The notes under the pieces were generated by a model that saw nothing but the letters and a program-made list of their open reading frames with translations, did not search any database and was not told the origin of the DNA. 64,000 nucleotides of DNA. It comes from Trametopsis cervina. Its lineage: Eukaryota > Basidiomycota > Agaricomycetes > Polyporales > Irpicaceae. Shown in pieces: positions 54,194 through 64,000 of this stretch; position 1 is the stretch's first letter; the number at the start of each line of letters is the position of its first letter. A program made the position numbers and the translations under genes. Location: NCBI GenBank assembly GCA_022385755.1, contig MU278350.1, positions 129,965 to 193,964 on the forward strand, in the 5' to 3' direction.

Positions 54194-54840
54194 TTTGTGA
54201 TGATGATTTTGCTTACGGTCTTTCTTTACGCGCACGATTGGGACGCATGTGGTGGTGGTGGTGGCGGCCACAGTTTGTACATATCTTTGCTAGTGCTGTG
54301 CTGTGCTGCTGCTGCCCTGAATATATCGTGATCCCACATGCACACTCGTGCACACACATACCGTGCCTGTTCTCAATGGTGTATGCGTGGGTGCGTGTTT
54401 TTTTGTTTAGTTTTATTTCAGTGCCAGACTGCCATAATCATGTATGGAACAAGCCGTCATTCCGAATCGTATTTTTGAAAGCGTCACTACGAGAGACAAT
54501 AAAAGGGGAAAGAAGAAAAATGCGGAAAGTGGGCTATATGTACACTCCAATGTGAGAAGGCAAGCGAGCTGAAGAGCAACTAGATAAAGGAGCGTGGGCA
54601 CTGTATGGAAGGGTCGGGGAGGAGTGGAGAAGGGTATGGCACTATGACAATCAGTATGTGGGAAATAATAAACGTTAAAAGATAACAGTAGGGTCGAATC
54701 AGGCGGCCGCGGCGATTGCAGGGTTTGAGATAGACGTATGAACAGACGCGTTGCAAGCAGAAAGCGAGAAGAAGAAGAAAAGTGTAGAGAGAAGAGATAA
54801 AAGGGGTTGCCCAGAATATACACTGCAGTGAGCCCAATAA
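54194..54840. other. Convergent 3' region right of the CS-domain gene
   Basis: About 650 bp, with T-rich and G/T-rich segments on the plus strand. Frames at 54094-54555 and 54413-54952 have no domain features. No gene seen. Confidence 0.5.
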
Positions 54841-57800
54841 CTAACTCCGTGAACTTGAAATGTTGCTCGTTATCCTCTTGATCGTATCCCGCTCGGCGGC
54901 CATATGTTCCAAGAGCATCCCGTCGAGCTTGAGCACAGACTCCCTGCGCCACGTTCGTCCCTGCGCCTGACTACCGCCTGATGCGGTAGAGGGACGCGAT
55001 ATTGAACGTGTGCGAGCTGGCAAACCGTGGCCTGACGGACCGGGGGCGGTGAGCCCTGCTGCGATCGAGGCAGAGTCGGCGGGCAGAGGCAGGGGATACG
55101 GTGAGTATCCCTTCCCGCTCTTCTTTCGCGACCGCGCGGTGAAGAACGTGCCCTTCTCGGGTATGTTTCCTATGGGTTTTCGAGGATCAGGAACGTCGAA
55201 CGTAGGGAACAAGACTTCCTGGCTTGAGTTCGACGCTGTGAGGTGGGGGGTTGAGTGATTTCCGAGACGCATTATCGACGGTCGCGAGCTGTTCCCTGAA
55301 GACCGACTGAATGGGCCTTTAACGGGAGACCCAGAGTACGAGGACGGCCCGGGAGATGGAGGTGGCATAGTCGGAGCGGGAGCCGGTGGTTCTACTTCTA
55401 CTTCTTCTTCGTCACTCTCGTCGGACGTCTCCAGGTCGTCCATAGCATTGGGATGGGATTGTATCCTGTCAAAGAATGCAGTGGGGGAAGCTGGCGCCGG
55501 CGCTGAGTGAATAGCGGGAGAAATGACTTCTGTAGGAATATGTAACGACAGTGGGGAGGGCTGACCGCGGCGCTCTGCCAGAGGTGATGTAGGCGAGCGG
55601 TCAGTTGAGGGGTTTCGCGAAAGTGGAAGGTCGGTTTCCACTTCGGGTCGGTGTTCCCTTGTAGGGTACAACGGGGAGGATGGGTACGTCGAGGCCGCGT
55701 GTGAGGTGCGAGAAGACGACGTGGAGGGACGATACACGGGTTTGATTGCCGGGGAGCGAGGGGGAGGAGGGAGGACGGTGCCAAGGGAAGAAGACGTTCG
55801 GGGCGGAGGAGACATCGTCAGGTGACGTGCGACTACTGGAGGTGCAGGGCCTGAAGACGTCGACGGCGACACACCAGGAGATATAGAGCCTGGGTGGCTC
55901 CTTCTCACCCGCATAGGGGAGGGCGCACGACAGCTACCAAATACTGCATCCTGCATCATAGCATCATGGAAGGCCGATGCTGTCGGTGAAGGATTTGAGT
56001 AATCCGACATAGACGGTCGCCCTATGCTAGGAATCGACAAAGTCATCGAGGGCCTTCCATGAGTTTCGTCGTCCATCTCATCCATAGGCGTCGCGTATGA
56101 GAGATCGTCGTCGTCCGAGAAGAAGGCAGAAGCAGAGGGACGCAATAAGCTGATCGTAGACGGCCGACTTGATACTGTCCCCATATCCTGCACCTGGATA
56201 TCCAAAGGTGGCGATATGGCCGATAAGCGTTGCTGTATCGACTCGGGGAGACGTATGGAGTCGACAGAGTTCGAACCACTTTCTGTACCATGAGAAAGGC
56301 GGGGTGAAGACATAGCACGACGGATGACATGTGCCATACTATCGGCTTGTGGCCTTTCAGAATCCATGCTTATTGAGCGATGCAGATCATCCGAGGAAAG
56401 TGAATGATGTGGCCGTGCCAACTCCTTTCGCGGTGGAGGAGGCGTCAATGGCTGGGTCATCGCTGGTGTCTCCGCTCGAGGTGGGTTCAGAGACGCTCGC
56501 CAGGCTTCGTCACCTTGTTCGGCAGTGTCAGCGGAGTGGACTGTAGGAAGAGCTTGTAGCCCCGAAAGCGGTGACAGCGCCGTCGTAGTTTGAGTAACAG
56601 CGTCCAATTCTAGCGGTTCAATGATGCGCTGACCTATCGCCGTAGTAGGTTTCGGAGTCGGCGGGGATGAAGGCTCTTCAACCTGTTGATTGCTATTGAC
56701 CCGAAAGGACTTGGGGGATGACGAATTGGGAGAACTGGGTGTTGACGAGAAGGAATTCTCAGGGGACTCACTCAACGACAGGCTGACTGCTTCATGTAGT
56801 ATCGCCTTCCGCCAAGACGCTTCCTCTGTGCTCATCGACCACTGACCTGGGCTAGGAGGCAGTCGATCCGCCAGGAGATCCGCACCTAACGATTCTCCCG
56901 GACCGAGGCCATGCATGGCAGACGTTTGCACCGGGAAAGGATAAGCAGAGGAGGACATAGGGAGATCGACAGCGTCTGTAGGATCGATAACGTCGTCGAA
57001 CGTAGGCTTCGGTGACGTCAGGCTTTTCGCTTTCCTCCCGTCTCCGCGCGACTTCATGTCTCGCTCAGCCTGTTTGGCGGCCTCCATTAAATCGTCCATT
57101 CGTTCACGAAGTACGACGACCCGGGACTGGTTCGCGCTGGCAGAACTGAAGGGCTGTCCTGATGTAGTCTCCGTTGCGGGTGCTGTGTTTGGACGTTGAA
57201 CATATCCTCCCGCCGTAGTTGAGTCAGAAGTGGTTCTGAGCAACGGTGGAGGGTTATCCAACGCTGGTGGACTCATACATATAGGAGTTGTAGGTTTTGA
57301 TTTCGACTTGCCCATACGAAAGAAGTCGAAAAATCCACCAGGAGCGGCAGGCTTTGCTGCTTTCTGTCCACCGACCGGATTTTGGGGAGTGAGAGACAAC
57401 GGTGATGGCTTGTGATGTGCCGGTGGCAGGAAGTAGTTATTGTTAACCAATAGCCGCAATCTGTACGACACGTCGTCGACGTCAAAGTCCGAACTCGTAA
57501 CGATACGAGGAGCAAATGAAGACATCTCATCATCCTTCTCGTTGGGAGACAGAAGAACCGACGACTCTGGGAACGACCCGCTCGATGTTGAGGCCGGGTA
57601 AAGGGACGACGAGCTCGAGATTAAGGAATCTCGCACTGCTGCCCGTGGGTTTCGCCGCGGAAAGCGAATGAACGGAGCCTCTGGGAAATCGGTAGGCGTC
57701 CGTGGACTGGCTTCCGACGACTCGTCAGACGATGCAGCGTTTCTAAAGGCACCACGAGGCAGACTTTTGCCTCGCGACTTGCGGGCAACCTTCAACAGGG

Positions 57801-58347
57801 TGCAAAAACATGAGTCGCTATTTTTCCTATCCGTGTATAATAAAACGCACATTTCTTGTTGACCCTCCTTCAGAATGTGCCAATCGCCCACGACCTAAAT
57901 CCGGAACATCGCGTATATGAACAGCACTGTATGTCCGCTCTCTGACGCTTGGAATCACCAGCTCCTGTACAGCAGGAGGTGTTTCTGTGAGCTGAGAGTC
58001 TGTTCTTTGTGGTAAACGCGTCGGTAGTGGTGGTCGCTCGAGTTGCAATTTGGGGCTTGTCTCGGTCCTGACGCCCTTGCCAGACGACTGGCACGCTTGT
58101 GAGCAGTCGTAAAATAATACCCAAAAAGTTGAAAACGTACTGCATCTTCTTTGGGAGATCCTCCTGGCCCCGTACTCTTCCCCCGTCTCCCCAAGTCGGT
58201 CAACGCCCTAGTCCTCGTACGCGAGCGCCGCCTCAGGGAGACGGCGCTGTTGGCACTGTTCGTTGATTTTATGGAGTTTGAACGAGTGACTGTCGACGTA
58301 ATTTGGAGAGGTTGAAGAGGAACGACGGGGGACATAGACTGGGCCAT
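54841..58347 (-). CDS. Large disordered Ser/Pro-rich protein
   Basis: Three exons (58347-58141, 58075-57851, 57789-54841) join in phase 0 into 1,126 residues. Composition is Ser, Pro, Thr and Arg with many SP/TP sites, expected to be disordered and heavily phosphorylated. Few ordered-looking parts exist: VRERTYSAVHIRDVPDLGRG; FAPRIVTSSDFDVDDVSYRL with RLLVNNNYFLPP; GGFFDFFRMGKSKSKPTTP; VVVLRERMDDLMEAAKQAER, a short coiled coil; and MLLEHMAAERDTIKRITSNI at the end. An acidic patch ETSDESDEEEVEVEP is near residue 940. The DVDDVSYRLRLLVNNNYFLP block is the best candidate for a conserved anchor. I do not recognise a characterised family; a cytoskeletal or polarity scaffold is possible but unproven. 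Confidence 0.7.
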
Positions 58348-58629
58348 GGAGGCCTTGAAGGTTGCATGAGAAACCCGCCAACGAAACCGAGCGCGACGAC
58401 CCAGTTGCTCGCTTAAACCGAAGACTTCCTATTCCGGTAAGGTTTCCGTTCAGCTCGGCCTTCCCCGCATCAAATTGCATCTTCGGCCGGAGCGCCACAC
58501 GGTGAAACGGTGCATCCGGCGCCCATTCGTGGTAATGTTCCTGGAGACGCCCGGACACTAACTGATTGCACGCGCCGCCAGCTGGCAGCGAGCTCGATAC
58601 CACTGTCGTCGCTGCCACAATCCACGACC

Positions 58630-59304
58630 ATGGCTGTATTTGACTTTATTCAACCTTGTAAGTCGTCGTCTGTAGCCGACTCTACGACCAGCAAGAGTTT
58701 AGCTCATTTGTGCTGTGTAGATCTTCCGCAAGCCGAGGGTTTACTTCCGAAATGGATCTTGCTCGTGTCGGTCATGGCCGTCTTCAATACTGTTCAGAAC
58801 TTTGCCACCACCAAATTGACTAGCAGGCTCTACAGTCGCCTACCGACTGGTGCATTGAAACCATCTCATTGCATAGCTCCTAAAATGCTGATACGCCCTT
58901 GCCAGTGACGCCTATCCAGGCGCGAACCTTTGCAGTGTGGACTCTCATGAGCGCGGTTGTCCGACTTTACGCAGCGTACAACATCCATGACAAGAGGCAT
59001 GTTGCTAGCTCATTAGTGCCCTTCCCGCCATCAATTACTGATGTCCACTTGTCCGGTTCAGCATTTACGACATGACGCTACTCAGCTTCCTTATCGCCTT
59101 TGGGCACTTTACCTCGGAGTTACTGATCTTTGGCACAGCGTCGTTGAACGGCCCTGTCATAAGTCCAGTGATTGTATCCAGTGAGTTCCCAACACCTCTT
59201 TGCGTCTTAGCCAATAGAAACGGACAACCATACTTATCGCGTCTATTCCAGCAACGTCGCTGTTTTGGATGATTCGCCAGTATGATTTCTACGTCAAGGC
59301 ATAG
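58630..59304 (+). CDS. ERG28: Ergosterol biosynthesis scaffold protein Erg28
   Basis: Five exons (58630-58657, 58721-58849, 58906-58996, 59062-59180, 59252-59304) give 139 residues, the normal size. The chain has LPKWILLVSVMAVFNTVQNF, TSRLYSRLPT, FAVWTLMSAVVRLYAAYNIH, IYDMTLLSFLIAFGHFTSEL and STTSLFWMIRQYDFYVKA, matching Erg28 throughout, with four membrane helices. Erg28 sits in the ER and tethers the C4-demethylation enzymes Erg25, Erg26 and Erg27. Intron 3 (58997-59061) needs a GC donor (AG|GCATGT); no GT nearby keeps the frame. The start lies about 280 bp from the start of the divergent disordered-protein gene (58347), so they share a promoter. Confidence 0.95.
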
Positions 59305-59438
59305 GTGCTGCCTTGTCATCCTGTTCTGTGAAGTCTGATATACTATGTCTATATTTTATGTTATATTTCCCTGCTAGTACTTCGTTCCCATGATGCGGCA
59401 CCGTTCTCCTTTTGTCCAAGCGGCGGGGATCTCGATGT

Positions 59439-59696
59439 TCAAGGGCTTCCGCTCGTGACCGTGTTCGCCTTACGGCTATGATTGGGCCGCGTCTGAAGCA
59501 CGTGGAACGCTATCGGGTCATAGGCGAATGATTCTGTTGCCTCGTCAGCTATGAAGAGGCTATCCCGCTCGTAACGTTTGACATCGCCGAATGTACCGGC
59601 GGACATCATGCGCTGGCAGGTGGTGATGCGTAATACCTCGCTATAGGATGACACTCACGTATGTTCCAGCCATTGGGTCTTGTGAGTGAAATTGCA
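59439..59696 (-). pseudogene. Fragment of an unrecognised gene (two exons)
   Basis: Segment 1 ends in MAGTY with a GTGAGT donor at 59657; segment 2 starts RMMSAGTFGDVKRYERDS after a CAG acceptor and stays open to a stop at 59439. The protein has good hydrophobic/charged balance and an FIADEATESFAYDPIAFHVL core. No upstream exon with a start could be linked. It could be the end of a live gene whose 5' exons I failed to find. Confidence 0.35.
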
Positions 59697-62349
59697 GTAA
59701 TTGAACCCAGGTGTTGGTCTTATCTAGGTTTGCAGGCGCCCGCGTATCTCTGCTACGCAACATGCGACGCATTGACAGGCCAAAAATGCAAGAGGACTGC
59801 CGCGAAGCCTCCGCGTAGCATCAGGGACCTTATCACGACGTTAAAGCCTATCAATGATTTACTGAATGCACACCTGTACTCGGCAGGAACACAAATCTAG
59901 TCGTTACGTGTTTGTCCCGTTGCAGCATTCGGAGAACTGTGGTAAGATGAGTACTCGGGCGTTTGCTACATTCGAAGCACAGCACAGCCTGTCCTGGATA
60001 CTGTAATCAGATAAGGAGATGTTCTGCTTACCGACCCTGCATCGCTACTTGCAGTGCCCGAAGAACAGAGCGGTTGAAGAACTACGCATATCTGGCAGGT
60101 ACTGTGGCCGTGCAACTGCTCTCAACGAGCCCTGATACCTGTGGACGGTCGAAAAACGGCCGTGCATATGGATCTAGTGACTTCAAGCAGTTGTGCCCGG
60201 GTGAAGTTCCCTGATATGCACCGCATGGATGCGGTATTTTTTGCTTGTTCAGCGGGGCCCGAAGGATTCCATTAGCTGAAAGCTCTGTTTGAGAAGCGCG
60301 CGGGGTTACGTCTATTGGATGAGTGAGACTCATTGGTTTTCTCTATCCTCACCGCGGGCTTCTACAATATCATGACTCACCTGTGCAATGACATTCGTTT
60401 GGGGGCGATGAATCAAACCGTTGCTTCCGGTGGTATGCGGTAATCCTGATACAATGACTCATTGCGAAAACGGAGCTATACGGATAGGTTGCAAAGCCAG
60501 GCAGGACAGCTTTAAACTGCACTTCCCGCCGCTAGAAGCTGTGTAAATGTTTTGCGGGTACGGTCGTGCTCGTACGTAGAGAAGGGAGGCCAGGGGAGAC
60601 AGACACAGGCTCAGGAGCGCATAATGTAGCGGGGAGGAGTCTGGGAGGCTCGAAATTGGATGAGGCGCAAAAGCGGTAAACAGGTGTATGTTCTTGGGGT
60701 GGAAGTGTAAGAATAATAACACTCCCCAGTTTGAGCAGATCACGAATAGCCTTTGCACTCAGCTGAATCCCAAGGCGTCGGTAAATCAGTCTTCTCGAAC
60801 GCTCACGAGTGCTTCAACGTGGACATATAATCCAGGAGACAGAAATAGTTTAGAAGAACTTACTAAGTCCATCCTATAGCTATTTCAATACAGCGGTCAC
60901 GCAATCAGAAATAAAACAGGCGGTTTAGAGTAGCGAGTACGACAAGAGTCCGTTAGACTTTCCTTGCCATCCGCCAGCAATCCACCGCCGGTTCGCGACA
61001 ACCGCGGAGGTGTAACCCTGCTCAATAGGTTTGAAACACGGGGCGCGTGCATATTTCGAACCAAGAGTTACAGTTTTGTCTGCCGATGGTCCATCGAGCA
61101 TGCGTACGGCGCTATTGCATAAAGATGATCCGTGCTGAAGCTGAAGACGTACAGACGGACATATGGGGCATAGGCGAATGTCGAAGCACGCTTGCGTGAT
61201 GACCTTCGGGGAATAAAGACTGACAGAAGCGAACGCGGTGTCGCCACAACGGTGGCATATGTGGAGAGTCCTAGTCGTAATAACATGCACTCCTGAGGTC
61301 AACTAAAGAGAGCGGTGAACGAATTGGCGAAGACGATGGCCTCAATACCTCACACGTGCTTTCAGGATCCTAAGGACTGCCCAGAAGTAGATCTCGTCGA
61401 TGGGATTTATGATCCGCAAGTGATCTGGGGTACATCGTACGTTTACCTTTATATCACCGGTAGCAAATGGGGAAAGCCTAGAATACTTGAAATAGAGGTG
61501 ATCAGCTGCACTGGGGTGATCGAATAAGCAGAGTAAAGCATGGGCACTGGCAAATGCCTAGCGGTCCATGTTTCCTAATGAGGAGCGGACTGAACACGTC
61601 GTGTAGCGTCTCGTCACCGGTGTGTGAGGTAAGACGCGGTGTAGACCCTGCGGAAAGGAGGCAGGTCGAACGTTCACGACCAGAGAACAGGCTATAGGTG
61701 ACTGATGACCCACGCATAGGCTCTGCCGAGCCAATCGGAACGAGTCATGAGACTGCGCGGAGAGAACATGACTGAACACAAGGCACGAAAAGGTAAGAAA
61801 GTTCTCGAATTAAGGAGGCGTCGTTGCATGGACGCCAGATGACTGCCTGGGTGCAGGTGGACGCAGGCACCTGCACATGCGTCCCAGCCGCCCGTGGACA
61901 TGCCTCCTGTGTCGAAAGGAGATCATGAGAATACAATAAATTCGCAATATGGTGCGCGTTGAGATGCGTGGGTCTGCATGAATTACTGCCGGTTAGTCGT
62001 CTAAATACGCCCAGGAAAGCTAAAAGCTTGCCACCACCGGAGAAGAGGTGGTGACTGAGCGGTTAGGGTCGGCGACCAACGTGTCATCTGCTCAGAAATG
62101 AAGGTCATAACATAACAGAGGACGAAGGCGCGATGCAGGGACACCGCTATGCACCATGTGCATTGTAGTAACGCAAACGTAAACGGGGAACTGTTACTCA
62201 CAAAGCTTTTTCGTCCTGGATGTCAGGAAGTTTTGGGCTGGCGCCGTATGCGCCTCGCCATAGCTGATCTTGTAATGGCGGGAAGCCCAGACCGTAGTTT
62301 AATCCCGTACGAGACAAGGCCGTCGTCGTCGTATAATGTTGTTTGTGTG

Positions 62350-62550
62350 CTATTGCGCTAACAGATGACCGGGGCGCGACTCTGAGATGAGCCGGTGAGA
62401 GTCGCTTGCGCAAACCATCCGGAGCATATCCCTGAGGCCGCCATCACGTGCATCGCTTGGGTATTGCGCGAGCCCGTTGATGAGGGCAGCGAGTAAACGT
62501 TCGCAAGTATCATTGGAGATGACGAAGATTGAATAGTAGGCGGTCTGCAT
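62350..62550 (-). CDS. Short unrecognised frame with protein-like composition
   Basis: A 66-residue frame from ATG to TAG: YYSIFVISNDTCERLLAALI, NGLAQYPSDARDGGLRDMLR, then VCASDSHRLISESRPG. The leucine periodicity suggests helices. There is no domain I know and no clear neighbour exon. Could be a real small gene or a chance frame. Confidence 0.25.
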   Translation of the reverse strand: MQTAYYSIFVISNDTCERLLAALINGLAQYPSDARDGGLRDMLRMVCASDSHRLISESRPGHLLAQ

Positions 62551-62724
62551 GGGTCAGTCTCAGTCTCGCGTAACAAGATGCCAGGCGTCCACAACACCTT
62601 CCGGATCCTCTACTTCTTAGACGCCGATCAAACGGGACCGTCCCGAGGCGCCAAAGTGGCTTTGTCCGTCCTCCGATGGACCGACCTCCCAAGACATTCA
62701 CAGTCGCTTTATTCAGACCCACCA

Positions 62725-62733
62725 CTATATATA
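62725..62733 (+). promoter_or_regulatory. TATA-like box of the right-edge F-box gene
   Basis: The AT run tatatatac in ccactatatatacacc lies about 90 bp upstream of ATG 62818 and is followed by a C/T-rich leader. Confidence 0.55.
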
Positions 62734-62817
62734 CACCATGACTCCTCTTTCATCTCTTCCACTTATTTTGCTCCCGACGCTCTCACATTTGTACGAACAT
62801 CCTGAGCTTCATTCACC

Positions 62818-64000
62818 ATGACATACTCCGCTGCTAACCAATGTCCCCCCGAGCTTATTTCTCTCGTACTCGCACATGTGTATGCTGCTGGTCTCGCCCC
62901 TTCAGCACATTCCCTCGACCCACTATTCACCTCCGACGATGCAATCCCTACGTCTCAGCCATCTTCCTATCCCGCTGCGCATTGGCCCGAAACCACCGTT
63001 AGGAGGACGCTAGCCAATGCATGTCTCGTAAACCACACTTGGTACGACGCCGCCAAGCCATGGTTATGGCAACGGGTCGAAGTCAGACTCCCTCGCAGCT
63101 GGATGTCTCTAGTAGACGAGTTAACCGGTGGAGATGAAGAGCCCCTGGATGCAGCGCAAGATGCCGCCTTCGTCGAGCAGACCATACAGGAGGCCGAGGA
63201 CGCCGCTGCAAAGGCGCAGAGCCTGGTAGAGGGTCGGAACGAGGGGGTAGACGATCTTGTGCGCGAGCTGCACGGTAAGCTCCTCGCGTCACTCTCCGAC
63301 GTCGATGGCGTCCATATCTCTCCGGATTTGCTCTCTCCACCCGCTACCCGTGACCCCAGTCCAAGACGCCTGAGGGCAAAAAGCAAGAGTCCTGGCCGCT
63401 GGAAGCTTATGCGTACCATCAGTGACGCGATGCAATATGTCGTAGGACACGAGCACCCAGGCGTATACAGTACGTGATTTTCGTATTTGGCACCCGCATG
63501 TCCGATTTCTGAATATTACATTAGTCCCTACTCCACAAGACCCTCATCCTGGTCGCTTTATACGTCACATCGACTTTACTCATTTCCGGACCATTGGGAT
63601 GAGGCGGTCACTTGAAGAGGGTGTCAACGGCCGCTTTGTTACCCCTGAACGCTTGCTCGCTTTGCTCAAGGTACATGAGGTTATAAATAAATTAGAACTA
63701 CACTGACATCCAGTAATCACTATAGGAAATGCCGAATCTGATAGCATTCGGTGGTACTGAGTACATGGATGGAGCTTTGACCACGGCTGTCCTCCAGGAA
63801 CTCCTGTTGCGCGGCTCTCCAAGCCGAGGAAGAGGACGTCCATCTCGTGGCCGTGGTCTTGTCGTGGTCGACCTCAACGACCCGGAAGAAGAAGACAGAG
63901 AACGGCGCAGGGAGTACACCGAGCTTCAGGCCCTTGATCTTACCGGCTGCATCAGTGCAGTATTTACGAAAGCGATGCAAGAGTTTGTCACCACTCACCT
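62818..64000 (+). CDS. F-box/LRR-like protein, truncated by the window edge
   Basis: At least three exons; the 3' part is outside the window. The N-terminus CPPELISLVLAHVYAAGLAP and LANACLVNHTWYDAAKPWLW is F-box-like, with a Ser/Pro insert between helix 1 and helix 2. Next come a helical Glu/Ala stretch (VEQTIQEAEDAAAKAQSLVE) and a basic KSKSPGRWKLMRTISDAM segment. Exon 2 starts near 63525 with HPGRFIRHIDFTHFRTIGMR and exon 3 near 63726 with MPNLIAFGGTEYMDGALTTA. An Arg-rich SRGRGRPSRGRG loop precedes LQALDLTGCISAVFTKAMQE, a leucine-rich-repeat type unit. It probably works as an SCF adaptor. Full length and function cannot be judged from this fragment. Confidence 0.75.

Larger units (their letters stand above)
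59305..62817. other. 3.5-kb fragment-rich region without a complete gene
   Basis: Several short segments look like protein but do not link into a gene. On the minus strand an exon pair (about 59696 down to 59439) reads NTWVQLLQFHSQDPMAGTY then FGDVKRYERDSLFIADEATE and SFAYDPIAFHVLQTRPNHSR. Frames at 60925-61302 (minus, with Cys pairs ICHRCG and LCPIC) and 61330-61527 (plus) are less convincing. The rest is AT-rich or structureless. This looks like decayed genes or lineage-specific exons; no transposase, reverse transcriptase or terminal repeat is visible. Confidence 0.5.

Noticed and set aside
60925..61302. A 125-codon minus frame with paired cysteines
   Set aside because: Two Cys pairs resemble a zinc finger, but spacing is irregular and no neighbouring exon supports it; kept only as part of the fragment region.

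Overview
The window is nuclear DNA from a filamentous basidiomycete, most likely an agaricomycete. Coding regions are packed on both strands and cut by short GT-AG introns, mostly 50-70 bp. Several families are typical of mushroom-forming fungi: DUF6593, DUF6533, cerato-platanin, tandem F-box-like genes, and a Ser/Thr-rich GPI-anchored protein with a Kre9/Knh1-like domain. Most gene models below were built by joining exons through splice sites, so exon ends are predictions.

Layout. 1-7.3 kb: a possible 48-residue micro-gene, a glutamate carboxypeptidase II-like (Vps70-type) peptidase, a DUF6593 protein and an acetate kinase. 7.3-14.9 kb: a gene-poor stretch with a perfect 17-bp tandem repeat, an intron-rich DUF6533 membrane protein, and two tandem F-box-like paralogs; between the paralogs lies a 48-bp relic of the DUF6533 gene. 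15-25 kb: the molybdopterin synthase small subunit, a CCDC174-like nuclear protein, an APH-fold kinase-like protein, a small unknown protein, a GPI-anchored surface protein and the arginine methyltransferase PRMT5. 25-34.3 kb: a conserved ankyrin protein, a basidiomycete unknown, a PAS/GATA transcription factor and the PP1 regulator Sds22. 34.8-46.6 kb: a DHA2-type MFS transporter, a Prm10/ThrE-family transporter, and a very acidic protein with ten WTPSYSV-type repeats and a terminal CIIC sequence. 47.9-59.3 kb: a cerato-platanin, a putative mitochondrial protein, thiamine pyrophosphokinase, a CS-domain protein with a tail anchor, a large disordered protein and Erg28. 59.3-62.8 kb holds only gene-like fragments. 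An F-box protein gene begins at 62,818 and runs off the window.

The genes do not form a pathway cluster. Most are housekeeping (signalling, splicing, cofactors, sterols) with lineage-specific genes between them. The sequence shows no complete transposon, rRNA, convincing tRNA or CRISPR array. The most interesting features are the acidic WTPSYSV-repeat/CIIC protein, the split CS-domain tail-anchored protein, and the segmental duplication that left a DUF6533 exon relic.
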